Positions 1 to 10,088 of a stretch of 64,000 nt of DNA are shown in pieces. The notes beneath the pieces were generated by a model, which ran no database searches, had not been told where the DNA came from, and worked only from the letters and a program-made list of their open reading frames with translations. The position numbers and the translations under genes were made by a program. Positions within the stretch are counted from its first letter, which is position 1, and each line of letters opens with the position of its first letter. This DNA comes from Scalesia atractyloides (taxonomy: Eukaryota; Streptophyta; Magnoliopsida; Asterales; Asteraceae), in the NCBI GenBank assembly GCA_947069175.1, contig CAMTDV010001633.1, positions 62,664,102 through 62,728,101 of the forward strand. Direction: 5' to 3'.

Positions 1-612
1 TAACGAGTCGTAAATATATAATATTTTTATTTTATCCTCCGAGTTGTCCGTAAAGAGCATCGTCCTCTATAACGAGTTGTAAATGTATAATATTTTTATT
101 TTATCGTCCGAGTCGTCCGTAACGTGCGTTGTCAATGACCAGCGTCGAGTTCGTAACGAGTCGTAAACATATAATATTTTTATTTTATCGTCCGAGCCGT
201 TCGTAACGAGCGTACGTCCGTAACTTGCATCGAGTCTGTAACGAGTCGTAAATATATAATATTTTTATTTATCGTCCGAGTCGTTACGAACGAGCGTCGT
301 CCATAACTAGCGTCGACTCCGTAATGAGTCGTAAATATATAATATTTTTATTTTATTGTGCGAGTCGTCCGTAACGAGTCGTAAATATATAATATTTATA
401 TTTTATAGTCCGCGCATCGTCCGTAACTAGCTTCGACTCTGTAACGAGTTGTAAATGTATAATATTTTTATTTTATCATTCGAGTCGTCCGTAACAAGCG
501 TAGTCAGTGACCCGCGTCGAGTCCGTAACGAGTTGTAAACATATAAAATTTTTATTTTATCGTCCGAGTCGTTCGTAACGAGCGTATGTCCGTAACTTGC
601 ATCGAGTCGTTC
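1..612. repeat. Degenerate tandem repeat, eight AT-rich cores alternating with CG-rich spacers
   Basis: A core of about 30 bp (gagtcgtaaatatataatat followed by a ttttattttatcg tail) occurs eight times, starting near 5, 66, 158, 243, 327, 377, 445 and 530. The spacers are rich in cgtccg and taacgagcg words and vary in length, so the spacing is 50 to 92 bp rather than a fixed period. The array runs off the left edge of the window. It ends near 612, where the sequence turns into ordinary AT-rich DNA. Confidence 0.85.
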
Positions 613-742
613 GTATCTGCTTAAAAATATTATACATTTACATATTGTTTGATAACCTTCTAATGAGATGATTTTTTAAGCTGATAATAAGAAATGAGAA
701 ATTAACACGTATTCTTATGAAATGTGTTTTGAGCATATGCAG

Positions 743-1800
743 GTTTTGGGTAACCATGAGGCATCCTTTATATCCTTTGAAGCTGACTATTGCAAGTGTC
801 CCTGCAGATGGGTGAGTCTATAAGTTCTATGATGTTGAACTTTTTAGTTTTATATTATTTCTAATTTCTAATACATAGATGTTGTAGGTGGAATTTTGTT
901 TTTGTAGAATAAACGATCTTTTATTAACGGCCAATTTGTGAAATAAGCAAATATACCTTTCCATGCTTTTGGAGATATTCAAATCGACCCATTCGTAAGC
1001 ATTTGGGTCTGCATGGTCACTTATATTAGTTTGCTATTGTTGGCATGTATTCGAAATAACTTTCAGTGCAAGCCCAATGCAGAATGTTGAAAAGACTTTT
1101 CAACTTACAAAAGCTGACAAGGATTTGTTGGCAAATTCAGAGTTTGAACTTCAGGTTGGATTTATCAACAATTTTTTTCCCGATAATAGGTGATCATAAC
1201 ATGTTTGATGATAAATTGATAACTTAGATAATAGGCCTGTTGTATGCTCTTGAATGACTAGGTTTCTTTTAGGATGCAATGGCCACAGTATGCAGACTTA
1301 CAAGTCAATGGTATGTTGTATCTGATTATATTGTTATATAATAAAAAATTATTTATTTATTTTTTATCTTGGGCTCGACAGGTATGCCTGTGCGAGCAAT
1401 CAATAGACCTGGCTCTCAACTTCTGGGAGCAAATGGTCGTGATGATGGCCCTGTTGTAAGTTTCGACCTTTGCATATTATGTTTTATATGATATACATAT
1501 ACTATGTTGTTAAGGATTATTCTTTAGTTTTGTCTTTTTTTTCTCTTTTTGTCATGTCAGATCACATCATGCACCCATGAAGGAAGTAACAAAATTTCAT
1601 TATGCTCGTGTGTTCTGTTTGGGTGTCAGAATTGCGAGACGGCGCATAGTTCAACAACCCGAACTTCAATCTATTCAATCTTCCGTCGATTCTAGCCTTT
1701 ACAATCCTAAGTTCTGTTGATACAATCTCCCAAAGATTTAAATGTCGTTCATTCGATTTTGCAGTTATTTTACACTGTATGTCAATCAGTTTTCGAGTAT
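743..1800 (+). pseudogene. SIZ1-like: SIZ1-like E3 SUMO-protein ligase fragment (PINIT region), broken
   Basis: Five exon-like blocks with GT/AG junctions read in consistent phase: 743-811 (FWVTMRHPLYPLKLTI...), 1067-1154 (ASPMQNVEKTFQLTKADKDL...), 1235-1310 (...FRMQWPQYADLQVNG), 1382-1455 (MPVRAINRPGSQLLGANGRD...) and 1561 onward (ITSCTHEGSNKIS...). They match, in order, the PINIT domain of plant SIZ1/PIAS SUMO ligases, which helps transfer SUMO to nuclear proteins. Two lesions make it non-coding. A TAG stop at 1259-1261 sits where the family has a charged residue after LLND. In the last block the frame is lost near 1603-1615, and family-like sequence (VFCLGVRIARRR) continues in another frame. 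The SAP, PHD and SP-RING exons are absent. It is a captured or duplicated gene fragment, not a working gene. Confidence 0.85.
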
Positions 1801-2284
1801 ACAATCGCTCTGTTCAGTTTTCATTCATCCATTTTTTCAGGTGAAGGAGTAGTGTTTTCTTAATTGATTGGTAATATTTTTCTCTTTAATAGTTTATGTT
1901 TGGTTAAGCATGCATTCGATTTCTTTAATTGATGTTTAGTTAAAGATTTTTCAAATGTCTCTGACCACTAATTCTCATGTGGAATTCCATTGGGGTGATG
2001 GATGAGAAGCTGAAGTTGAAGGAATCTTTGCTAGAAACCAAGGTATTAATTAAAGGTCTTCTATTAATTTGGATTCTTTATTATTTTCATTGTAGCTATG
2101 ATATGATAAATATACCTTTTGGTGGAGAGGTTTTTTTTTTTTTTTTTGTGAGATTCATATTTGATCAGTAATATATTAGAGATCAACCGTTGATTTTGGT
2201 TGGACCATATAATTCACTTAGATTGCGTTTTATTTAGGGTGTTATTTAATTGATGATTGAGTTCTGTATCTTTGAAGGAGTTGA
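1801..2284. other. No gene seen; AT-rich sequence after the SIZ1 fragment
   Basis: AT-rich DNA with a poly-T run near 2130. A short open stretch at 1977-2170 has no recognisable protein. I cannot assign the remaining SIZ1 exons here. Confidence 0.5.
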
Positions 2285-2538
2285 AGGAGGCATAATAAGT
2301 TCTGGTTTGCAAAGACCTGCTGATTGAACAACTCTTCAATCTTTTGCCATAAATCGGATGATGAAACGGTGCCTCTAGCAATATGTATCAGAGATGGTGA
2401 GAGATTTGCAGTAATAAAGACTGATACATATGCATCAGATCGTTCCCAAGCAGATCTGGCATCAGCATCATCAGGTGGTGTAATATCTTGATTTAGAAAT
2501 TGAAGAAGCGCTAAAGTCTTTAGAATTGTTGGTGTTTC
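2285..2538 (-). pseudogene. Possible copia-type Gag N-terminal fragment
   Basis: Reading the minus strand from about 2538 to 2285 gives an uninterrupted frame of about 80 codons with AWERSDAYVSVFITANLSPS and GTVSSSDLWQKIEELF. The pattern resembles the gag-like region of plant Ty1/copia proteins (Trp, a hydrophobic helix, then an LWxxIEELF-type segment). There is no start, zinc knuckle or pol domain nearby, so it is a fragment at most. It could also be a captured host exon. It lies between the SIZ1 fragment and a Helitron-like end. Confidence 0.45.
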
Positions 2539-2800
2539 ACGTTGCTACCTCAAAAAGTTGGTGTTATCAAGTTTGATAGGCATCAGTTACAAAATCCTCA
2601 AGAACAAATGAACCCGTGCCACATGTAACTTTGACGCACATAAACCCGTGCCAACAATCCAAGTGCCTGCACTTTCACTCGAAATATGAATACTCTTGCA
2701 ATTCGTAAAGAACATTGTACATGATAAGTTTTTGTTGGATGTTTGAGATTTTACGTAGCTGTTGTAATCTATTATATATATAGTTATAACACTAACAACA

Positions 2801-2830
2801 ACACGTCCATCGGACGGGTGTCCACCTAGT
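2801..2830 (+). mobile_element. Helitron-like 3' terminus (hairpin plus CTAGT)
   Basis: acacgtccatcggacgggtgt (two bases of the loop arm unpaired) can fold into a short stem, and tccacCTAGT follows directly. A hairpin just upstream of CTRRT, with a T at the insertion site, is the 3' signature of Helitrons. The 5' TC end was not located. If real, the element would extend leftward and could carry the SIZ1-like exons. Confidence 0.45.
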
Positions 2831-4400
2831 GTAAATTAAAACACAAACTTGTCATTGAGTAGCTTCTGGTAACTAGTAAATATTCAAAATGGCTAACTAT
2901 ATAAACAATAAAAAACAGTCAGGAAAATCAGTCTGCACAATTGTGTTTTGAGATAATATTATTCCACTAACCAAAACTAAAAAACTTATGCAAAGCCTAC
3001 ATAGTAGAGCCCCTTAAAAAACTAAAGCCCAACTAAAAACCAAAAAAACTTTGCCAGCTCGAATAAGAACTCAAAATAATATCAATATGCAGCAAATAAA
3101 AACAAAATATTACGTCCGATTTTGTTTTTTTCCGACCCAACCGTAAACAATGTTCAATACTATTTGAAAATTTTTAAACCAACCGACAAAGAAAACGACC
3201 CTGAAATTTTTAAACTGAACCATGAACACCACTAGTTAATAATTTTGCCATGCTATAAATTTTCAAACCTACCGAAAAACAGCCCCATAATGTTCGTGTT
3301 TCTTCATGCTATAAATTTTGTCAGTGTTTTAACAATTTATTTTATGATGATTTATTAATGATTTACAGTTTTTTTTTTGTTACTTTGCTTGATAATGTAG
3401 CGAAACACTAGTAATTAATGTTGATAAAGACAAATCCAGGCCCTAATCACTAAGTGGTTAACAAAAATTTTAGACCCAACTTCATTATTGTTGATTTTGT
3501 GAAACCCGAATATTTCAAGCCCAAATCCATAACATGATTGACTGAATAATACCTGAACCGAACTCACATGTAAAACAATTCCTGTTGCAAACTAACAATG
3601 GCAGACCTTTAACGAAAACTCAGTGGCGGCTGGACTCATAAAATCCAAATTGGTGGGCACTGGACTCTTAAAAATTTAATGTTTAACACTATAAAAATCG
3701 AAAGTTTTCGGTAAAATTAACATTACGAGCAAAAAATTGGTAGGGCCAAGGGGTGAAGCTTCGCCATTGCAAACCAAATAGAAATAATAGCCACCATAGG
3801 GTGTTTTAGTAATACATGCCTTAACCATGTTTAACAGACTATTAATTGCAAAACACATCGATGCATCCGAGCGCTAGATTCGGAACACTTCTTCATCATG
3901 TGAGTAGTCCAGGAACCCGAACTCTTTTAGATTCTACTAGCAAACACAAATCAAACAAGTGGTGTGCCAGTGGCCGACAATTAAGCGATGAGCGGTGTAG
4001 ACATGTGGCCATCCCAGAGGTGATGGCATGTCACGAAGACAGATTCCGGGGTGGTGATATACAGCGATTGTGGTTGTTGGCGCATGTAGGGGTGTTCTTC
4101 GGGTTTCAGGTTATTCGAGGTTTTTGTTATGGGAATCCTATCCGTAACCTGACTCAAATTGTAACGTTTCGTATTTTTCCGATTCTTTTTCATTTATTTT
4201 TAATTCGTATTTTAATTTCATTCCTTGTAATTCCGATATTTGATCATAATGGAAACTATATTTTATATCATTTTTGTTTAAACATACTTGCACAATACAT
4301 AAACAATCACGAATACGCGCTTTATACAAAAGTGAGTCATACATCAAGATTATTTTTTGTTTGAAACTTCATTCATATGTCTTTCAATGATACACATTGT
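2831..4400. other. No gene seen; AT-rich, transposon-like debris
   Basis: Nothing coding is supported. Around 3620 the motif cagtggcggctggac looks like one end of a hAT-type MITE, but I could not find its partner. The longest open stretch (3846-4364, plus strand) has no family-like features. Near 4085 the gtaggggtgttcttcgggttt motif resembles a common plant repeat end. Confidence 0.4.
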
Positions 4401-5159
4401 AAATGCAGCTCTCGCTGGGTAACTGTGCTTTATCAGTTCTGGTCAACAAAATCAAAGGCCTAAGTCGAAGACGTTGAAGCATGATAGATTCCGAACTTGT
4501 AATGATGTAAAGGGGTCCGGATATGATATAAATTCGGACCTTCTGGTCTCTTTATTGATCCGAATTTGTTTAGATGTTTTGTCCGTATTTATGTTGTTAT
4601 ATACGTACTAGTTGTCTTGTTGTAGAGTTCGAATTTGTTTGTCAAATTTGGACAAGGCTTTATTTATTAGGACTTAGTGGTCCGAGTTTGTTGAGCGATT
4701 GCCCTAGCCTATATATATGTGATGTATAGGTTAGATTAGGTCAACAAGCTTTGTGCAACTCTCACCAACCCCAGCCATCCTCCATCTGTGTGTACACATT
4801 CTAGAGAGAGACTATGTGTTAGTGAGAGAGATAGAGAGAGCTAGGATTAGATCTTAGTGATCTAAACCAGCTTGTAGATGATGTATACTATTTCGGTTGT
4901 AAATCTGTGTTGATTGATTCATTAATAAAGAGATTAATCATCTACATCTTTCTATGTTTTACGTTTTTGTTGATTTCACGTCTTATTCGAGGGCAGTGGA
5001 TGTTGTTCGTCATTGATCCAGGGGTCTCGGGACTTTCACACATGCTTGCTTATACCTTAAAAAAATCCAAAACGTGCTTAATATGGAAGTTATTTGCATA
5101 AAATGACAAACAAACCAAAGGCAAGGACTAAAAAAGAAAATTTGGATTTTTAGGCCCTT
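4401..5159. other. No gene seen; promoter/LTR-like sequence of unknown family
   Basis: The stretch has a TATA-like tatatatatg near 4712, a GA-rich segment (agagagagac to gagagagatagagagag, 4802-4840) and an A/T-rich end. This layout suits an LTR or a 5' leader, but I found no matching second copy, primer-binding site or target duplication. Confidence 0.3.
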
Positions 5160-5706
5160 GCGGACTGTAACACTATTCCCTTGCAGTCTGCAAGGGACCT
5201 GTCTGGCATACCAGTTTAACAGCTCACGAATTTTTGTTTCAAATCACCTTTCTCTCCTTCCTAACTCCCAACCACCTTCATTAACTCCAACCCTATTCCA
5301 CACTTATAAATACAACACTCTCACACCTCCTAAACACTTTCAACACCTTCGAATCACTTCCAAACTCTCTCAAATCATCAAGAATTCCAAGTTCGGGCAT
5401 ATTTTTCAAAGTTCAAAACAGTGAGTTTTGTTGTTATTACTTGTTTTCTTTTTGTTTTCTTCCTTTTCCTTCCTTGGATAACCTCTAGGAGTATTACCAC
5501 ATTTTTATCAAGGTAAACAAAGATAGTATACCACCATTTTAAGGTCCAGGTTAGGAATTTTTGTTAAGAGTTTTTGTTAAACTTATGAACGCCTCTTTGT
5601 TTAGCTTTGTTCTTGGAACTTTTGCAAACTAAACCAAGCCACCAACTAACTTCTACGTCGAATGGTTTGTGTTAAGGTTTTGTTCCAGAAACATGAGGCT
5701 CATATC
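5160..5706 (+). mobile_element. Left part of a gypsy LTR (plus orientation), split by the solo LTR that follows
   Basis: The segment runs through a TATA-like ttataaata (5304-5312) and a transcript-like stretch (cttccaaactctctcaaatc, 5347-5366). It is a diverged version of the minus-strand R/U5 region of the Tekay-like LTRs at 33900-34180 and 56150-56410. It stops at 5706, where the solo LTR begins, and resumes at 8267. The left boundary is approximate. Confidence 0.5.
5304..5312 (+). promoter_or_regulatory. TATA-like element in the split LTR
   Basis: ttataaata lies about 100 bp upstream of the conserved leader-like sequence. It corresponds in place to the ctataaatccc element (minus strand) in the related LTRs near 34030 and 56265. 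Confidence 0.4.
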
Positions 5707-6737
5707 TGTCACACCCCGACCCGCAGCGGAATATAAGTCGGGGCATAATTGGGTTATCACCAAAGCTCCTGATGTTTACTAAGATGTTTCATATTTATTA
5801 AATTCAAATTACAACTTAAATATCCAAAACAAAATTCATACAATTACAAGAAAATTAAACTATATAATTATTCCAAAGCTTAAACTTGTTTATTCTTCTA
5901 GTCCTTCCTATGTGTTTCTTGTCTCAGCTGGATCACCTGTATCATGTGTAAAACGGGGGATATTTCGGGTCAACAAAAGTTGGCGAGTGAACCTTGATAA
6001 AACATTGTTACTAATTTCTTGATTTATTTAATAAGGAAAATTTGTGCAATAATCACATGTGAGCAAACATATATAGATAAACAAACACAAACCACTTTGA
6101 ATGAGTATATGACATGAATGATGATGTATGTGAGATCAAGGCTCAATCAAACGGAGCCGATCTAATGAGGCTCCTGATGCTCGACCCGTCTCCCACGGGG
6201 AACTGATGGGCCTAATGAAATGCGTGCACTGAAAATGATAAATCCAATCTACATATAATTCACACAACAATTGATACACATTTGATATAAATTTGATCAC
6301 GGATAAGATGTATGCACAAGTGTTTAAATAAAATAAAAGGATTATACGACACATTATACACCCCAAAACATGATTAAAACGGGGAATTGGTAGAGATTCA
6401 CTCACAATGGGTGCGTTCTTTGATAACGATGAAGGCGCACGAATTTATGATTCTATCGACGAGGGAAAAACTAACCTAGATAATAACAAAATGATTCGAT
6501 AAATAAATAAATTTTATTTGAGATTAATATTTTTAATTAGTGCTCTTAAATGGGATTTTTAGATTTATCTTTGTGAGTTTAAGGAAATTTTATAACCTTA
6601 ATAATCTTATTTTTAAGTATTTTTAAATAATTTTTCAATTAAATAAATAAATAAAAAGAAATAAAAAGTTGACTTTTTGACCGTTGACCGTTGGCCGTTG
6701 ACCGGGTCTTGACCGGTCAGACTGTGTTTTCTATGCG

Positions 6738-6806
6738 CTGAGTGAGGTTCGAACTCGGGACCTCTCGTATACGTGCACGCAGCTCTACCAACTGAGCTAC
6801 GTGTCT
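6738..6806 (-). other. tRNA-like module a in the family-1 LTR
   Basis: The minus strand reads TAGCTCAGTTGGTAGAGC, an exact Pol III A-box/D-arm (A-box at 6788-6799). About 40 bp later comes GAGTTCGAACC, the B-box/T-arm (6746-6756). The acceptor stem does not pair well, so it is tRNA-derived rather than a functional tRNA. A matching module is at 30544-30618. Confidence 0.7.
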
Positions 6807-6902
6807 AACCCGAAATATTCTCTGTTTTAATTATATATATATACTAATTAACTTTAAACTTATTTGGTTTTTATTAAAAATGATTTATATGGTCGAACCG
6901 GT

Positions 6903-6976
6903 TGCAGAGACCCGGAGTCGAACTCGAGTCCTTTGGTTCGAGTGCGCACAGCCCAACCAGTTGGGCTGTGTGTCTA
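6903..6976 (-). other. tRNA-like module b in the family-1 LTR
   Basis: The minus strand has an AGCCCAACTGGTTGGGCT stem-loop in the D-arm position and GAGTTCGACTCCGGG in the T-arm position. The leading gacacaca matches modules a and c. It corresponds in order to the module at 30714-30788. Confidence 0.6.
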
Positions 6977-7073
6977 ATCTGCTTAACTACTGAACTATAT
7001 TCCTCTTATAAACATTCTGTGACTTGATCTGATTAAGTTCTAAAAATGTTGGTTTTAAATCTGAAGTCGGTAA

Positions 7074-7147
7074 CTTGTGCGATTCGAACTCGGGACGTGC
7101 ATATTGTATTTGCACACAGTCCACCGCTGGACTGTGTGTCTAACCCG
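7074..7147 (-). other. tRNA-like module c in the family-1 LTR
   Basis: The minus strand has AGTCCAGCGGTGGACT (D-arm-like) followed by CCCGAGTTCGAATCGC (T-arm-like). It corresponds to the module at 30883-30950. Confidence 0.6.
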
Positions 7148-8016
7148 TTTGAATATCCAGTTTAATTATATTAATACCTATACTCGACTTCATCTTCTTC
7201 GTTTACAAGAACACAGAACAATGAAATCCGACTGTTCTGTTTTAGTCGATCAACAAAACTTATAATTGATTGAAATGAAATAGAAAAAGAAGATTACGGA
7301 ATAAGATGTACCAAAACAGAATGTTTTCTTCAGATTTCCAGCAAGAGTCGTCGGCTCTGATTTGTGATTTCCGACTGAGTGAACTGTTTAACAGTTTTGA
7401 TCATTGTGTTGTGCAATTAGAATACTAAGCAAGAGATAGCAAGAGGGTTTAGATGATTATACCGATCGACAGTGAGGCTTCGGTTTTTCAGTGATATTCC
7501 GGTGAGTGCGGGGATTTCCGGCAGCGTTGTCTGAGACAGATTCTGGTTGAAAGATTGAGGTTAATACATGCCGAATAATGGATTACAAAGAAAAGAGTTG
7601 AGTATTATACCGATTAGGGGTAAAGTCTCGGTTTTCCGGTGGAATTCCGGCGAATGCGAAAATCTCCGGCGACGTGTTTTGGAATGAATAAAGCTTCGGA
7701 AACGAACGTGGTTCTAAGCGAAAGGATTTTCAGGAAGTTCAAGTGGGTATTTATAGTGGAAACAGGCTGAATTGGGTTTGATTTAAGGTCAAAGTTCGCG
7801 ATTAAGATTTCCGTCGGTTTTTGACTGAAATTGATTGCCGGCAACGGTTATAACCGATGTCGAGATCAATTTGTGCGTTTTAGTCAAAAGAGATATAGCC
7901 AAAATCGCGGAGTGCCGGATTTTCCGGTGATGGCTAGTTCTGGGCGCGCTGATTACTGGTTTGACTTTCGGTTTCATTATATATGTTATTTGTTTTAGTG
8001 TTTATCACAAACGAAG

Positions 8017-8085
8017 TGTGTGGCAGAGCGGTGTGTTGTGTGTTTGTGCTTGCGGGTGACCTGGGTTCGAAACCCGGCGTCTCCA
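8017..8085 (+). other. tRNA-like module d (opposite strand) in the family-1 LTR
   Basis: The plus strand has GTGTGGCAGAGCGGTG and, 30 bp on, a perfect T-arm CCTGGGTTCGAAACCCGG. It resembles class II (Leu/Ser) tRNAs but lacks convincing acceptor and anticodon stems. The counterpart is at 31787-31856. Confidence 0.65.
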
Positions 8086-8266
8086 TTTTATTTTTTATTC
8101 ACTATTTATTATTATTTATAAATTATGGTTTTTAAATTCTAAAGTATTTATTAATTATGTATTGTTTAAAATTAATTTGAATAATAAATACGCAACGAAT
8201 CTTATAACTGATTATTGATTAATAAACGAAGCGGGTTTGGAAACCCGTTTTTTGACGAATGTTACA

Positions 8267-8993
8267 CATATACCTCCATTTTCTTATTCTTGTAATACTG
8301 TAAGCAATCTCCAAGCACTAAAGTGAGTAAGACTACATCCAATCTCCAACCAAACCTTACGCAAACACACAATCATTTAACATGCTTACTTGTTATGCTA
8401 AATTGTCATACATATTAGAACAATCTTACGCCATGCTATCTATCATTAACTGTAAAAAGCCTCCCTTAACATATATAGCGCTATAGGAGTAGTACACCGC
8501 CTCATTTGTTGGGTCGTTTTTTGAGTATTCATTCTTTACGGTCTTATTCACTTTGGTGATAAGGTTACGCTAGTGGAAACTTTGGGTTGATTTTTAGCTA
8601 TCGCATGCTAGTATGATTACATGAATTAGTATACAATGAACATGTGGATTTGAAATTTATAGATACTTATGCTACGTAGACAAACTAGTATGCTCACCGA
8701 AATAATTTGCGTTGACGGATATTTTATACATCTTGCAGGAAATGTTTGATGATGCGTCTACAAGAAATCTACTTAGGGTGGATTTAGAAACTCACCAAAT
8801 TTTATTTATGCATTTTTACGTTTTAGTCATATAACTTCCAATTTGTTGTATTTCCTTTCGAGACAATGTAATGTTTGAATTTGATGAAATGAAATGAAAT
8901 TTTGAATTTTAATTTAATGTCGCGAATTTATTGGTATGTTATCTTTGAGCAATCTATTACGTATCATGTTTCCGCCATCGGTTGGGGTGTTAT
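8267..8993 (+). mobile_element. Right part of the split gypsy LTR
   Basis: The segment ends ccgccatcggttggggtgtta. This is the reverse complement of the start of the Tekay-like family-2 LTRs (tgtcacaccccaaccgatgg at 29149, 40283 and 54338), with tgaca changed. The interior words tataggagtagtacacc and agcgctatagg are the reverse of sequence at 40790-40810. It is an old, diverged copy in plus orientation. Confidence 0.55.
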
Positions 8994-9262
8994 ACAAATA
9001 ACACTCTTACAAATTGTGTTTTTTCTCAAACAAACAAACAAACCCCCAATTTAGATAATAATAATTTTCTAGTTAATTTGCTAAACACTGACTACAAATT
9101 CTCTATGTATACGACCTTACTTACCCATACTCCTATAGGTAGTTAAGTAAAAATATTTGTTTTTAGGTAGCCCACGACAGCAACATCAAAAGACAGAGAG
9201 ATAACCAAAAGTTTTATAATACCATGTTAAAATCCTTTTATACATTTGGTCAAGTGGCCGTT
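8994..9262. other. No gene seen; short (CAAA)n run
   Basis: AT-rich sequence with a caaacaaacaaacaaac run near 9028-9045. Nothing else is recognised. Confidence 0.5.
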
Positions 9263-10088
9263 GGGGGCACCCGGGACGCAGCGTGATGAACGAAGTTCCA
9301 CGCGTTTTATAACGTGAACATCGCCGCCGCTCTCGTTTTCCACGCGTGGATTTTAAAACGCGTTGCCATGATCACGCGTGATTTTGTTACCGTTGGTGAT
9401 GAGAGCCGTTGATATATGACCGTCGGAAGGATGAGTTTTATAAAAAATCTTCTGTCCATTTTCTTATATACATTCAATCTTCAAATCTCAAAAAATACAA
9501 TCCTTTTAACCTACAAAAATACAATCTTGTATAATTTTTTAAAATGGAATTTCCTAAGATTCGTTTTCGATGGATACTGGTAGCGATACGTCTTCCGAAA
9601 ATGACACGCTTGAATTTTTCGAGAAGGTGTATAACGAACTTGAAGGTTCGAGCTACCCAAAGAAGAAAATGGTGGATCGTGATCGTATACATGCCAACGA
9701 AGTGTTAATGAAGGATTATTTTGTGGAGAATCCGGTCTACAATGCCGAAACGTTTAGAGATTGGTTTCATTTACCAAAATATTTATTTTTAAAGATTGTT
9801 GGAGACATCTTCTGACAATGACACGCTTGAATTTGTTTTGTTTATGTAATTTTTTATATTTATATGTTTATTTTTAAGTTGTATGTCTAGAACTATTGTT
9901 TTTTTATTTAAATGAAATTTATAATTTATAATTTTATTGTTAATTTATAATTTAAAAATAAAAAAAATCACTAGTGATGGGCATGTCCACTAAAATACAT
10001 CACTAGTGATGGAATGAAGCTCAACGATGTCACGGAACGTGATTAGATGTTGTGAGTGATGGAATTCCATCACTAGTAGAGCGCCCCT
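9263..10088 (+). mobile_element. PIF/Harbinger-derived element, internally deleted
   Basis: The left end reads GGGGGCACCCGGG and the right end GAGCGCCCCT, a short imperfect inverted pair. Between them lie a leader, a truncated transposase-like ORF (9570-9815) and, toward the right end, subterminal copies of atcactagtgatgg (near 9967, 10000 and 10065). After the ORF stop at 9816, the phrase gacaatgacacgcttgaattt is a near-repeat of sequence inside the ORF (9600-9620). That suggests a large internal deletion between short repeats. Confidence 0.55.
9570..9815 (+). pseudogene. N-terminal remnant of a plant Harbinger transposase (HARBI1-like)
   Basis: The 81-residue frame contains RDRIHANEVLMKDYFVENPV and FRDWFHLPKYLFLKIV. 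This is the N-terminal pattern of plant PIF/Harbinger 'DDE endonuclease' proteins (an ENPxY motif, then an RxxFRMxxxLFxxIV-type helix). The DDE catalytic domain is wholly absent, and the frame ends just after GDIF. It cannot act as a transposase. The acidic, Ser-rich N-terminus (MDTGSDTSSENDTLEFFEKV) fits the family. The start ATG follows a leader within the element. Confidence 0.65.

Larger units (their letters stand above)
5707..8266 (-). mobile_element. Solo LTR, Tekay/Del-type gypsy family 1 (2,560 bp)
   Basis: The sequence starts TGTCACACCCCGACC and ends GACGAATGTTACA. It matches, from end to end, the LTR at 29369-32041, which abuts a minus-strand integrase. No internal region follows, so this is a solo LTR. 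CATAT occurs on both sides (5701-5705 and 8267-8271), with one extra base (C, 5706) before the LTR, which looks like a 5-bp target duplication. It sits inside another, older LTR (5160-5706 plus 8267-8993). It contains four tRNA-like modules, listed separately. Confidence 0.8.

Noticed and set aside
1..612. CRISPR-like array
   Set aside because: The spacing is irregular, the spacers are themselves similar to each other, and the context is a plant nuclear genome.
743..1800. Working SIZ1 gene
   Set aside because: In-frame TAG at 1259-1261, frameshift in the last block, and no SAP, PHD or SP-RING exons.
3846..4364. 172-codon plus-strand ORF
   Set aside because: No family pattern. Composition suggests chance opening within transposon debris.
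3620..4400. Complete hAT MITE beginning at cagtggcgg
   Set aside because: No matching inverted right end or target duplication was found.
6738..8085. Functional tRNA genes
   Set aside because: A/B-box and T-arm sequences are present, but acceptor and anticodon stems do not form a cloverleaf, and the modules are part of an LTR.
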